Shown here: in pieces, positions 8,177 through 16,338 of the stretch
Numbering within the stretch: position 1 is the first letter of the stretch
Layout: each line of letters begins with the position of its first letter
NCBI GenBank assembly: GCA_024742735.1
Contig: JANSXV010000004.1
Span: 248,001-312,000 of the forward strand
From: Alphaproteobacteria bacterium
GTDB taxonomy: Bacteria > Pseudomonadota > Alphaproteobacteria > Caulobacterales > Maricaulaceae
Reading direction: 5' to 3'
DNA: 64,000 nt
Translations under genes and position numbers: made by a program
The notes under the pieces: generated by a model
Seen by the model: the letters and a program-made list of their open reading frames with translations, nothing else
Told to the model about the DNA's origin: nothing
The model's database searches: none

Positions 8177-9829
8177 ATGAGCCGCACGGTACGCAGTCTG
8201 CTTCAGGACGCCCCACAGCTGGACCCCGCCGTGTCCGGCTCGGAGGTCTACGACCTGTTCTCCGAGGACGACGACCTGCTGGTCTGCGCCGTGGTCGAGG
8301 GTGGGCGCCCCATCGGGCTGGTGTCGCGCAACGCCTTCTTCCTGCGCATGGCCGACACCCATGGCCGCGCCCTCTTCGGGCGCCGCCCGGTGACCTTCGT
8401 CATGCAGAAGGACCCGCTCATCGTGGAAGGCGACCGGCTCATCTCCGAGCTGAGCCAGCATATCCTCACCGATCGCACCGCGGCGCTGTTCGACGGCTTC
8501 GTGATCACTGACGCCGGCAAATATGCCGGCATCGGCACGGGCGTGGCGCTGATGAAGACGCTTCACGGCGAAAGCGAGGAACGCAATCGCAAGCTGGTCG
8601 CACTCGCCGAGCAGCTGGGCCGGGCCCGGATTGAGGCCATGAGCGCCAATCAAGCCAAATCAGAGTTCCTGGCCACCATGAGCCATGAAATCCGCACGCC
8701 GCTCAACGGCGTGCTCGGTGTCGCTCAATTGCTGGAGGAAAGCGGCCTGAACGCCGAGCAGGCGCGCCTGGCCCAGACGATCCGCTCCTCCGGCGAAATC
8801 CTGCTGCGCCTTCTCAACGACGTGCTGGACCTGTCCAAGATCGAGGCCGGCAAGACCGAGCTTGAACTCAGCGATTTCGAGGTCGACGAGCTGGTCCAGG
8901 CCGCCTCCAATCTCTGGCGCGCACGGGCTGAGGAGAAGGGTCTGGAGTTCCGGGTGCGCCTCGCAGGAGAGCCCGGCGCCCGCCTGCGCGGCGATCCCGT
9001 CAGGCTGAAGCAGGTCCTGTTCAACCTGATCGGCAACGCCATCAAATTCACCAGCGAGGGCTCGATCGAGGTGCAGCTTCACACCCTGAAGATCGGGCCG
9101 GCCAGGACGGTGTTGAGCGCGCGAGTGATGGACACCGGCTGCGGCGTGCCTGAATCCGCCCACGCCAAGCTCTTCTCCGCCTTCACACAGGCCGACGGGG
9201 CTACATCCCGGCGCTATGGCGGCACGGGGCTGGGCCTGACGATTTCGAAACGGCTGGTCGAGCTCATGGGCGGGACCATCGGCTTTGAGAGCGTGCCCGG
9301 TCAGGGCTCGACCTTCCACTTCGAGGTCCCCTTGGCCCATGCCGCAACACCGGCTCAACCTGCAGCGCCGGCTTCAGCCACAGCCGCGCACGGCGCCGGC
9401 GGCATGCCTCAGCCCGCCGGCGGCGGGCCTCGAATTCTCGTAGCAGAAGACAACCCGATCAATCAGGAGGTCATCCAGGGCTTCCTTAAGCTGCGCGGCT
9501 GGACCTGTCAGATCGCGCCTGACGGAGCGGCGGCCGTAGACGCCGCCAGGCGCGAGGCGTTCGATCTGATCCTGATGGATGTCCAGATGCCGGGAATGGA
9601 CGGGTTTGAAGCCACCGCAGCGATCCGCGCGCTGCCTGCACCGATCTGCTCAACACCGATCCTGGCGCTGACCGCCAACGCCATGCGGGGCGATGACAAG
9701 CGCTGCCGCGCCGCAGGCATGGACGGTTACGCCTCCAAGCCGATCGAGAAGGCCGCTTTCTTCGGTGAGATCGAGCGGCTGCTGGAAGCCGGCCGCTCCG
9801 AGACACCTAAAGCCGCCGGCGCGGCCTGA
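8177..9829 (+). CDS. Hybrid sensor histidine kinase with N-terminal CBS-like domain
   Basis: 550-residue soluble hybrid kinase with no membrane segment. Residues about 10-130 resemble a tandem CBS sensor ([17 protein letters not shown], then [18 protein letters not shown] and [14 protein letters not shown]), a fold that often binds adenine nucleotides. HisKA follows with phospho-acceptor His170 in [15 protein letters not shown], then HATPase_c ([32 protein letters not shown]). After an Ala/Pro linker, an intact receiver runs from about 420 ([11 protein letters not shown]; phospho-acceptor Asp468 in [13 protein letters not shown]; Lys in ASKPI). It converges on a second, related kinase. No cognate output regulator is adjacent. 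Confidence 0.9.
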   Translation: MSRTVRSLLQDAPQLDPAVSGSEVYDLFSEDDDLLVCAVVEGGRPIGLVSRNAFFLRMADTHGRALFGRRPVTFVMQKDPLIVEGDRLISELSQHILTDRTAALFDGFVITDAGKYAGIGTGVALMKTLHGESEERNRKLVALAEQLGRARIEAMSANQAKSEFLATMSHEIRTPLNGVLGVAQLLEESGLNAEQARLAQTIRSSGEILLRLLNDVLDLSKIEAGKTELELSDFEVDELVQAASNLWRARAEEKGLEFRVRLAGEPGARLRGDPVRLKQVLFNLIGNAIKFTSEGSIEVQLHTLKIGPARTVLSARVMDTGCGVPESAHAKLFSAFTQADGATSRRYGGTGLGLTISKRLVELMGGTIGFESVPGQGSTFHFEVPLAHAATPAQPAAPASATAAHGAGGMPQPAGGGPRILVAEDNPINQEVIQGFLKLRGWTCQIAPDGAAAVDAARREAFDLILMDVQMPGMDGFEATAAIRALPAPICSTPILALTANAMRGDDKRCRAAGMDGYASKPIEKAAFFGEIERLLEAGRSETPKAAGAA

Positions 9830-9863
9830 GCCGCCTTGTTCCGCTAAGCACTCGTGAAGCGTG

Positions 9864-11699
9864 CTAGGCGATCCGGCGCAAGCTGGCGGCCGCAGCCGGA
9901 TCCTCGGCCAGGGACATATGCAGCGCTTCCAGAAGCGGATCGGCCGCCAGCGGAGAGCGGACCAGGACTTCCGACAGCCCCTGCTCTACAGGCGTCTCGA
10001 GCTGGTGAGCCAATCTGACGATCGGAGTCACCGCCGCCGTCGAAGGAATGGCGCGCACGGCGCGAGCAGCATCCTCGGTTTCGCCGTCGCTCAATTCCAG
10101 ACCCAGTACGATCGCGTCATAAGCCGCAGCGCCAAGCGCCTCGACAAGCTCCCCGCGCGACGGCACGCAGGTCACCACGCAGTTGAACGACTTCAGATAG
10201 CCCAGCATGACCGAGCGCCGCGCAGGATCGGCTTCGGCGACCAGCATGCGCAGGCGGCGCGATTCCAGTGTGAATTGTTCACCATCCGCGTACCGGTCAT
10301 GCTTCTGGGAGTCCTTGAGGCGCACTTCAAACCAGAAGACCGAGCCCGCGCCGGTATCGGCGGGGCGGTAGCCCACCTCGCCATCCATGAGGCTCACCAG
10401 ACGCTTGGCCAGGTGCAGCCCGAGGCCTGTTCCCGCTTCGCGAATATTCCGGTCCATCTTGTCGGCCGACATGGCGTCGAAAAGCTTGTCGCGCGCGCTC
10501 TCCGGCACGCCGGTTCCGGTGTCGCGGACCTCAAGGCGCAGAACCGACTTGCCGCCCATGTCCGGCTGGGTCGTGAACGCCGCCGTCACCCCGCCGCGCT
10601 CAGTGAAGCGAATGGCGTTACCGATGAAGATGGACGCCAGCTGCATGACGCGGTCCTCGTCCGCGCGCACAGCCTGGTCAGCGTCACCGGAAACCTGAAC
10701 CTCAAAGGCGAGTCCCTTGTCTCGGGCCTGTTGGGCGAACGCCTTGCGCGCGCGCGCGGCCAGCGAACGCGCGGTGACATCTTCCAGTTGAAGCTCCAGG
10801 CGTCCGGCCTCAATGCGCGCCACATCCATGACGTCGCTGAGCAGTCGCGTCAGCGTCTCACCGCTTTCCCGCACGCGAGCGACCATGCCGGCATGCTCTT
10901 CACTGATGTCGCTTTCCTCAAGGAGCTGGGCCATGCCCAGCACTCCATTAAGCGGGGCGCGAAGCTCGTGACTCATATTGGCCAGCACCGCGGCGTTGGC
11001 GCGGGCCTGGTCTTCAGCCCGGCGGGCGGCCTTGTCGTTGTGCTCGGCCAGGCGCGACATGGCGGCGGCCTGGGCCTCGGTGTGGCGGCGGGACTCCTCC
11101 AGCGCCGCGTTGGCCCGCACCGCTTCGGTCAGCGTGGCGTTATAGGTCCGTGTCAGAGCGTTCATGGCGGCGAAGAAGCCGATCAGCATCACCGCCACCA
11201 GGATGCCCTGCCAACCGCCCCAGAGGCCCGTGGCGATGGCCCAGAGACCGAGCGCGGGGATGGTATAGGCCAGCACGACGCGGTGTTCGGAAGCCGAGGT
11301 CATGGCCGCGCCCGCTGACATGCCGGCAATGGTCATGGCCACGGCGGCATTGGTCATGGCTGGCGCGTCGGGACCGATCACGAACGGCGTGACGCCCCAC
11401 CCCACTCCCACGGCGGCGGACATGAAAACATAGGCGTTCAGTTCAGTTCCACTCGGCGCCCGGTCCTGGCGGTGAGCGCGCCACATGGTGGCCAGACGCA
11501 GAAGCGTGGCGCCCGTGATCAGGGCGAACCAGCTCCCGTGCCAGACCGGGTCGACATGCCCGATGAACAGAACGCTGAGCAGGATCGCATTGACGATATT
11601 CAGCGGCGCAGCGCGCAACGCGCTTCGCGCGACGAGCTGGCGCTTGGTCTCACGTGTCTGCCGTTCGATCGCCTGAGCGCCGAAGTCTTCCAGTCCCAT
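9864..11699 (-). CDS. Membrane hybrid histidine kinase with degenerate receiver
   Basis: 611 residues from an ATG at 11699 (AGAGG about 9 bases upstream). About six membrane helices occupy residues 30-185, followed by a coiled coil (about 190-240), HisKA with the His in NMSHELRAPLNGVLG (about 244) and a complete HATPase_c (FIGNAIRFTE, DTGTGVPE, GTGLGLHLAKRL). The C-terminal receiver has lost its chemistry: the acidic pair is reduced (VAEADP), the phospho-acceptor Asp position reads IVLGLELSDGE, and the conserved Lys is Arg (VRSPL). It is similar in its kinase core to the convergent gene at 8177-9829, suggesting an old duplication. The receiver is probably a binding domain. Confidence 0.88.
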   Translation of the reverse strand: MGLEDFGAQAIERQTRETKRQLVARSALRAAPLNIVNAILLSVLFIGHVDPVWHGSWFALITGATLLRLATMWRAHRQDRAPSGTELNAYVFMSAAVGVGWGVTPFVIGPDAPAMTNAAVAMTIAGMSAGAAMTSASEHRVVLAYTIPALGLWAIATGLWGGWQGILVAVMLIGFFAAMNALTRTYNATLTEAVRANAALEESRRHTEAQAAAMSRLAEHNDKAARRAEDQARANAAVLANMSHELRAPLNGVLGMAQLLEESDISEEHAGMVARVRESGETLTRLLSDVMDVARIEAGRLELQLEDVTARSLAARARKAFAQQARDKGLAFEVQVSGDADQAVRADEDRVMQLASIFIGNAIRFTERGGVTAAFTTQPDMGGKSVLRLEVRDTGTGVPESARDKLFDAMSADKMDRNIREAGTGLGLHLAKRLVSLMDGEVGYRPADTGAGSVFWFEVRLKDSQKHDRYADGEQFTLESRRLRMLVAEADPARRSVMLGYLKSFNCVVTCVPSRGELVEALGAAAYDAIVLGLELSDGETEDAARAVRAIPSTAAVTPIVRLAHQLETPVEQGLSEVLVRSPLAADPLLEALHMSLAEDPAAAASLRRIA

Positions 11700-11848
11700 G
11701 ACATCCACCTCTTCCGCCGCGTTTTCGCGGTCTTGGCTGAGAACAGTGTCACAGATCCCTTAAAACGCGGTGCACAGCGCGTTTACCTTGCGTCAGTGTG
11801 GGCGGCGCCCCATTTTTCCGGCGAAATTGGCGTTAGGGAGTAACACTC

Positions 11849-12433
11849 ATGGGCTTGAGGCTCGCGCTTCTGATGGTGGCCGGCGTCGCCTGGCTCGGCG
11901 CCTGTTCGGGACAGGATGAAGGCCAAGCCTCCAGCCCGAGCGACGCTGGGACATCGCCGCTCGCCGCGGTTGATCCGGACGCGCCGGCCGAGACTTTGAG
12001 CTGGCGTGATCTCATGCCGGAGGAGGAGCTTGAAGCCCTTGAGGCGCTCAATGACGGATCGGCCGATCCCTCGCTCATGGCCCAGTTCACCGGCCAGAGC
12101 CCGGTCGCCGAGCAGATGGGCACGTTCAATGTGGTGGAGGATCTCGATCAGCTGATCGTGCGCATGCCCGGCTATATCCTGCCGCTGGATTACGCCACGC
12201 AAGGAGAAGCCAGCGAATTCCTGCTGCTGCCCTACCACGGCGCCTGCGTGCACTACCCGCCGCCGCCGCCCAATCAGATCGTCTATCTGCGCTCGCCCGA
12301 GCCGATCCGGTTCAGCTCGTTGTGGGAGCCGGTCTGGGTGGAAGGACGCATGGAGTTGCAGCGCATCGACACGGATCTGGCCGCCTCGGCCTATTCGATG
12401 ACCGTGCGCTCAGTCACACCGTATCAGCCCTAA
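11849..12433 (+). CDS. DUF3299 family lipoprotein
   Basis: 194-residue lipoprotein: signal peptide ends in WLGACSG (lipobox LGAC, Cys about residue 19), an Ala/Asp-rich linker, then the DUF3299 domain. The family signature is clear: MPGYILPLDY, FLLLPYHGACVHYPPPPPNQIV and the final VWVEGRMELQRIDTDLA. Function of DUF3299 is not established; members often sit beside ABC-type exporters or metal-related genes, not seen here. AGGGAG lies 9 bases before the ATG. It converges on the next gene with a four-base overlap. Confidence 0.85.
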   Translation: MGLRLALLMVAGVAWLGACSGQDEGQASSPSDAGTSPLAAVDPDAPAETLSWRDLMPEEELEALEALNDGSADPSLMAQFTGQSPVAEQMGTFNVVEDLDQLIVRMPGYILPLDYATQGEASEFLLLPYHGACVHYPPPPPNQIVYLRSPEPIRFSSLWEPVWVEGRMELQRIDTDLAASAYSMTVRSVTPYQP

Positions 12434-13278
12434 AGCGCGCCGCGAGCCGCTTCCAGCGCGCTGGTGACGGCTTGCGGATCGGGCGCGCCGTCCGCCGGAC
12501 CTTCGTAAGCGCCCAGCGCTTCATCAAGGCGGGACAGCAGGGTGCGCAACCCGGCGGCCAGGGTGGGGTCCGCAGCGGCGATGGCGTCCATCCGGCCCAC
12601 CGCATAGACCTGCGCGGCGGCGTTGAAGCCGTAAGCGTCAAGCCAGGCCTCGCCTCCGGCCGCCGCGCCTTGAACGAACCCGTATTGCAGCGCCGCGCGC
12701 TCGCCCAGATCCATCAACACGGCGGCGTCCACCCGCGCCGGGCTGAGGTCCGAGGATGGCGCGACCTGCTCGTTCTCGTCCAACAGACCCAGCACCACAG
12801 CGACAGCCGCCTCGATCTCCTCCTGCGACGCGCCCTGGAAGTGCAGCACGGCGGCATGGTTCATCTCGTCGAGCATCACCGTTCCGCCGCGCGCCTCGAT
12901 CACAGGCTCGAAATCGATGTAGATCTCCGAAACAGGGTGAGAGAACATCTCCGCAGCAGCGGCCCGGTCGCCGGCTTCAAGCGCGGCCAGGCCGGCGAGG
13001 TAATGGGCTCTCATGACTTCGATGGCGGAGAGATAAACAACCGGATCGGTTTCAGCGCGCGCGGGATCGATGCCGAACTCGCCGCCGGCCTCTCCGCCTT
13101 CACCGCCCTCGCCGCCTTCGCCCTGCAGGTCAGACGCATCCGCCCGGCCGGCGGTTTCGGACTGCTGAGATGCGGCGGGGGCTGCGCCGTCTTGCGGCGC
13201 TCCACAGCTGGTCACGCCGACAACCGTGATTGCAGCGAGGCTTGCGGTCCACAACAGCGGGGTCTTGCGGATGGCCAT
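12430..13278 (-). CDS. Hypothetical lipoprotein, possibly iron-regulated
   Basis: 282 residues with a lipoprotein signal (VVGVTSCGAP, lipobox VTSC, Cys about 25), then an Ala/Gln/Gly-rich linker and an all-helical Ala/Glu-rich domain from about residue 75. A motif I associate only loosely with helical periplasmic proteins is EVMRAHYLAGLAAL followed by FSHPVSEIYIDFEPV. No family can be named. AAGGAC precedes the ATG at 13278. The gene is divergent from a PiuC-type hydroxylase, and the 71-base gap between them holds a Fur-box-like sequence, so iron control and an iron-related periplasmic role are plausible but unproven. Confidence 0.7.
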   Translation of the reverse strand: MAIRKTPLLWTASLAAITVVGVTSCGAPQDGAAPAASQQSETAGRADASDLQGEGGEGGEGGEAGGEFGIDPARAETDPVVYLSAIEVMRAHYLAGLAALEAGDRAAAAEMFSHPVSEIYIDFEPVIEARGGTVMLDEMNHAAVLHFQGASQEEIEAAVAVVLGLLDENEQVAPSSDLSPARVDAAVLMDLGERAALQYGFVQGAAAGGEAWLDAYGFNAAAQVYAVGRMDAIAAADPTLAAGLRTLLSRLDEALGAYEGPADGAPDPQAVTSALEAARGAL

Positions 13279-13316
13279 GAGTTCGTCCTTGCTTGCGAGG
13301 CATATAGGCGTACGCC

Positions 13317-13337
13317 TTATGAGATTGAGTTGCAATA
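13317..13337. promoter_or_regulatory. Putative Fur-type operator
   Basis: The sequence TTATGAGATTGAGTTGCAAT, read on the other strand as ATTGCAACTCAATCTCATAA, resembles Fur-box half-site patterns (TTGCAA...TCTCA) found before iron-regulated genes. It lies in the 71-base gap between two divergent genes, one of which (piuC-like) belongs to a family commonly repressed by iron. It ends just before the AAGGAGG ribosome binding site of the hydroxylase gene. Confidence 0.4.
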
Positions 13338-13349
13338 AGGAGGGGCGGC

Positions 13350-14012
13350 GTGGTCCATCATCTGTCCGGCGTACTGACCGCAGACGGCGTCGCCGAGCTG
13401 ACGGAACTCGCCGGCGATCCGGCCGATTTCGTCGATGGATCCAGCACGGCCGGCCATGCCGCAGCCCTGGTCAAAAGCAATCGGCAATTGCCGCCAGGCC
13501 CGCGTACGGACCTGATCAGGCGCAAGGCCGAAACCGCGCTGAACGCGCACGCCGGATTTCGAAACGCCGCCCTGCCCCAGCGCATCATCCGGACCCTGGT
13601 CAGCCGGTATGAGGCCGGCGACGCCTATGGGCTCCACGTGGATGATGCGATCATGGGCAAGAGCCGCTCCGACCTGTCCTTCACGCTCTTCCTGAGCGGG
13701 CCGGACGAGTATGAGGGGGGCGAACTGGTCCTTCATGAGCCCCGCGGCTCAAGCGAGATCAAGCTGAGCGCCGGCGATGCGGTCCTTTATCCGACCGGAG
13801 CCCTGCACGAGGTTCGCCCGGTAACGGCTGGCGCACGCGTGGCGATCGTGGGGTGGGTACGCTCCCTGGTGCGCCGGGCGGACCAACGCGAAATCCTGTT
13901 CGACCTGGCGGTCAGCGCCCGGGAGCTTTTCGAAAGCCAGGGCAAAGGCGCGGTCTATGACCGCATCGCCAAGACCCGCGCCAATCTCTTGCGCATGTGG
14001 GCGGAGGATTAG
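13350..14012 (+). CDS. Fe(II)/2-oxoglutarate hydroxylase, PiuC/YbiX family (PKHD type)
   Basis: 220-residue prolyl-4-hydroxylase-like dioxygenase. It starts with GTG at 13350 behind a perfect AAGGAGG. Iron ligands are visible as the HxD pair in YGLHVDDAIM and the distal His in TGALHEVRPV; the 2-oxoglutarate-binding Arg follows in GARVAIVGW. LFLSGPDEYEGGELVL is the typical core of the double-stranded beta helix. PiuC proteins are usually coexpressed with TonB-dependent iron receptors; here the neighbour is an unknown lipoprotein across a putative Fur site. The substrate is unknown for the family. Confidence 0.9.
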   Translation: MVHHLSGVLTADGVAELTELAGDPADFVDGSSTAGHAAALVKSNRQLPPGPRTDLIRRKAETALNAHAGFRNAALPQRIIRTLVSRYEAGDAYGLHVDDAIMGKSRSDLSFTLFLSGPDEYEGGELVLHEPRGSSEIKLSAGDAVLYPTGALHEVRPVTAGARVAIVGWVRSLVRRADQREILFDLAVSARELFESQGKGAVYDRIAKTRANLLRMWAED

Positions 14013-14022
14013 CCGGCTTGCC

Positions 14023-14286
14023 CTAATCGCGGCCGACGAAGGCGTCGAGCCAGCTGGAATACTCTTCGCGGTCGAGCCGTTCGTCGCTGTCGACGTCGAA
14101 ATCGTCGAATTGTTCGCGGCTGGCGCGCGGGGCCACGGCGCGGATCTCAAGGAAGGTGATGAAGCCGTCAGCGTCGGCGTCGACCGTGTCGAACTCCAGA
14201 CCGCCGAGTTCGTCGGCGGCGACACTGGCGCCGGTGCACAGGGCGGCGGCGAGAAGCGTGGTGATCGCAATAGCCGTGCGTTTCAT
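14023..14286 (-). CDS. Exported EF-hand calcium-binding protein
   Basis: 87-residue protein with a signal peptide (KRTAIAITTLLAAALCTGAS, cleavage near SVA-AD) and two EF-hands: a canonical loop DADADGFITFLE (about residues 43-54) and a second, DVDSDERLDREE (about 69-80), in which the usual Gly at position 6 is Glu. Probably a periplasmic or secreted calcium sensor/buffer. AAGGA lies 9 bases upstream of the ATG at 14286; an upstream in-frame ATG at 14310 would bury the signal peptide. Confidence 0.85.
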   Translation of the reverse strand: MKRTAIAITTLLAAALCTGASVAADELGGLEFDTVDADADGFITFLEIRAVAPRASREQFDDFDVDSDERLDREEYSSWLDAFVGRD

Positions 14287-14374
14287 GCTGTCAGTCCTTG
14301 GTCGCGTCACGGATGTCCCCGTGACAGCCTCCTAATAAAGCAGATCACATTGGCGATTTCAGGGCGCCGCAAGC

Positions 14375-14402
14375 AAAAACGCCGCCCGAACCCCGGGCGG
14401 CG
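14375..14402 (-). terminator. Rho-independent terminator after the YbjN-like gene
   Basis: Read on the minus strand: CGCCGCCCG, short loop, CGGGCGGCG, then TTTTT. It lies 30 bases past the stop of the minus-strand YbjN-like gene and separates it from the EF-hand gene. Confidence 0.82.
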
Positions 14403-14431
14403 CTTGATGTGCGAGTGAAGGCGCCCGCCGC

Positions 14432-14929
14432 TCAGGCTTCCCCGGCGGTGTCGAACATGGCCGCCGCGACGGCCTCAGCCGCGCTCTTGCCGGACCACAT
14501 GAGATACTGGAAGGCCGGATAGAGACGCTCGCCGGCCTCCTTGGCCGCTGCGATCAGAACCGCCGCCTGGGCGGGGCTGACGGCCTCAGCCTCCGGCAGG
14601 GTGAGGGCGTGGCGGAAGACGATGGAGTTGTCATCGCTCCACACATCGAAATGGCCGATCCACAGCCGCTCGTTGAGGCGCGAAACCAGCTCGCACACTT
14701 CACGGAAGCGGTTGTCCGGCGCTTTCAGCTCCAGGCTGGCGCAGACATGGATGACGTCCAGCTCCGGCCGGTAAGCGAACCAGATCTGGTGATCGCGCCA
14801 GGCGCCTGGCGCGGCCAGGTGCAGCTCCAGCTCGTCGCGCTCATAGGGAAACTGTTCAGCGATCACGGCCTGTTCGATGCTTTCCAGCGGATCGAAGACC
14901 GACTGATATTCCTGGGTTTCGAGTTCCAT
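14432..14929 (-). CDS. YbjN domain-containing protein
   Basis: 165-residue soluble protein of the YbjN / type III secretion chaperone-like fold. Alternating strand and helix blocks are typical: DELELHLAAPGAWRDHQIWF, LDVIHVCASLELK, FREVCELVSRLNERLWIGHFDVW and a long helical C-terminus ending in PAFQYLMWSGKSAAEAVAAA. The alphaproteobacterial members are widespread and of unknown function. The start is the ATG at 14929 with GAGAGG upstream; the ~30 residues in frame before it are not protein-like. Followed by a strong terminator. Confidence 0.85.
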   Translation of the reverse strand: MELETQEYQSVFDPLESIEQAVIAEQFPYERDELELHLAAPGAWRDHQIWFAYRPELDVIHVCASLELKAPDNRFREVCELVSRLNERLWIGHFDVWSDDNSIVFRHALTLPEAEAVSPAQAAVLIAAAKEAGERLYPAFQYLMWSGKSAAEAVAAAMFDTAGEA

Positions 14930-15040
14930 GAAGACCCTCTCCCCTGCTGTCTGCGGATCATCGACCCGCCCGGCAGGACCGACCGTAGGCCGCACCGCGG
15001 ATTCGGCGCAACCGGTCAAATTTGGAAAATGACAAACGTC

Positions 15041-15355
15041 TCAGCTGGAAGACTTTTTTGCGGTCGAGGTTTTCGTCCGCTTGCGCGTCGTGGTCTTGGC
15101 CGCCGGTTTCTGAGCAGCAGCCGCTTCCAGCGCTTCGATGCGGGCCTTGAGCGATTCGACTTCGGCCAGCGCCGCATCGGCCTGGGCGCGTACGGCTTCG
15201 AACTCGTCGCGGCTGACCAGATCCAGCTCGGCGGCGGCGCGCTCGGCCTGGGCCCGGAACGCGGTGCGGGCTTCCTCACCGGCGGCCTGGGCCGCGCTGA
15301 AGGCGTCGGTCATCAGGTCGGCCAGATCGGAGAACAATGGACTGCGCGATTGCAT
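15041..15355 (-). CDS. ubiK: UbiK-type accessory factor (BMFP domain)
   Basis: 104-residue coiled-coil protein of the UbiK/YqiC family, an accessory factor for aerobic ubiquinone biosynthesis in proteobacteria that also promotes membrane fusion. Features: N-terminal SPLFSDLADLMTDAFSAAQAA amphipathic helix, central coiled coil VSRDEFEAVRAQADAALAEVESLKARIEALE, and a Lys/Thr/Ala tail. The start is the ATG at 15355. Its position divergent from lgt is a recurring alphaproteobacterial arrangement, which supports the call. Confidence 0.88.
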   Translation of the reverse strand: MQSRSPLFSDLADLMTDAFSAAQAAGEEARTAFRAQAERAAAELDLVSRDEFEAVRAQADAALAEVESLKARIEALEAAAAQKPAAKTTTRKRTKTSTAKKSSS

Positions 15356-15456
15356 GACAACACCGCCTGCTCTGCTATACCGCCCCATATAGGAGCGCGA
15401 GGGGGGTGGTGGCAACGCACCCCGGCGCCGCAGCGACATCGAACCGGAGCCCCCAC

Positions 15457-16338
15457 ATGGCCCTCTGTCCCGCCAGCTTCGACCTGATCGACCCGGTTCT
15501 GTTTGAGATTCCTGCGGTTTTCGGTCTCGGCCCGTTTCCGGTCCGCTGGTATGCGCTCGCTTACATCGCCGGCCTGTTCGGCGGGCTTTGGTGGGTCCAG
15601 CGCCTTGTGAAGACTGACGCGCTCTGGGGCGAGACGAAGAAAACGCAAGCTGCGCCCTACTCCAAGGACTTCGTGGATGACCTGGCGCTGTGGATCATGC
15701 TCGGCGTGATCCTGGGCGGACGGCTGGGCTATGTCCTGTTCTATGCGGTCTGGGACGCGAACAGCCCGCTCTGGGATAATCCGCTCTGGGCGCTGACCGG
15801 CATCACCGAAGGCGGGATGAGCTTCCATGGCGGCCTGATCGGCGTGGCGCTAGCCATGTTCCTGACGAGCCGCGCCTACAAAGCGCCCCTCCTGCGCGTG
15901 GCCGACGCTGTAGCCGCCGCGACGCCCATCGGCCTGTTTTTCGGCCGGCTGGCGAATTTCATCAATGGAGAGCTGTGGGGCCGGGCCGCGCCGGACCTGC
16001 CCTGGGCCATGCGGTTTTCCGCCGATCCGCTGTGCCTGGAGCGTCATCCAAGCCAGCTTTATGAGGCGTTTCTGGAGGGCGCGGTCCTGTTCGCCGTGCT
16101 CACCTTCCTGATCTACAAGCGCAAGGCGCTGGCCAAGCCCGGCCTTATCACCGGGGCGTTCCTCGCCGGCTACGGACTGTTCCGCGGCATGGTGGAGCTG
16201 GTGCGCGAACCAGACCGGCACATGCCCGAAGCGCTGCAGGGCTATGTCACCATGGGCATGGTGCTGTGCCTGCCCATGATCGCGCTCGGCGCATTCCTGA
16301 TTTACCGCGCCTTGAAAGGTCAGGCCCGCCCGGCATGA
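15457..16338 (+). CDS. lgt: Prolipoprotein diacylglyceryl transferase Lgt
   Basis: 293-residue inner-membrane enzyme that moves diacylglycerol from phosphatidylglycerol to the lipobox cysteine of prolipoproteins; the many lipoproteins in this window depend on it. About seven membrane segments. Signatures: GVILGGRLGYVLFY, SFHGGLIGVALA (the catalytic HGG), and the Lgt motif FFGRLANFINGELWGR, followed by HPSQLYEAFLEG. Start is the ATG at 15457; a possible GTG at 15406 would add a poorly conserved stretch. Its stop overlaps the midA start in ATGA. Confidence 0.95.
   Translation: MALCPASFDLIDPVLFEIPAVFGLGPFPVRWYALAYIAGLFGGLWWVQRLVKTDALWGETKKTQAAPYSKDFVDDLALWIMLGVILGGRLGYVLFYAVWDANSPLWDNPLWALTGITEGGMSFHGGLIGVALAMFLTSRAYKAPLLRVADAVAAATPIGLFFGRLANFINGELWGRAAPDLPWAMRFSADPLCLERHPSQLYEAFLEGAVLFAVLTFLIYKRKALAKPGLITGAFLAGYGLFRGMVELVREPDRHMPEALQGYVTMGMVLCLPMIALGAFLIYRALKGQARPA

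Noticed and set aside
12730-13278. Reading the lipoprotein gene as an imelysin or EfeO peptidase
   Set aside because: The GxHxxE motif of M75/imelysin proteins is absent, so I left it unnamed.
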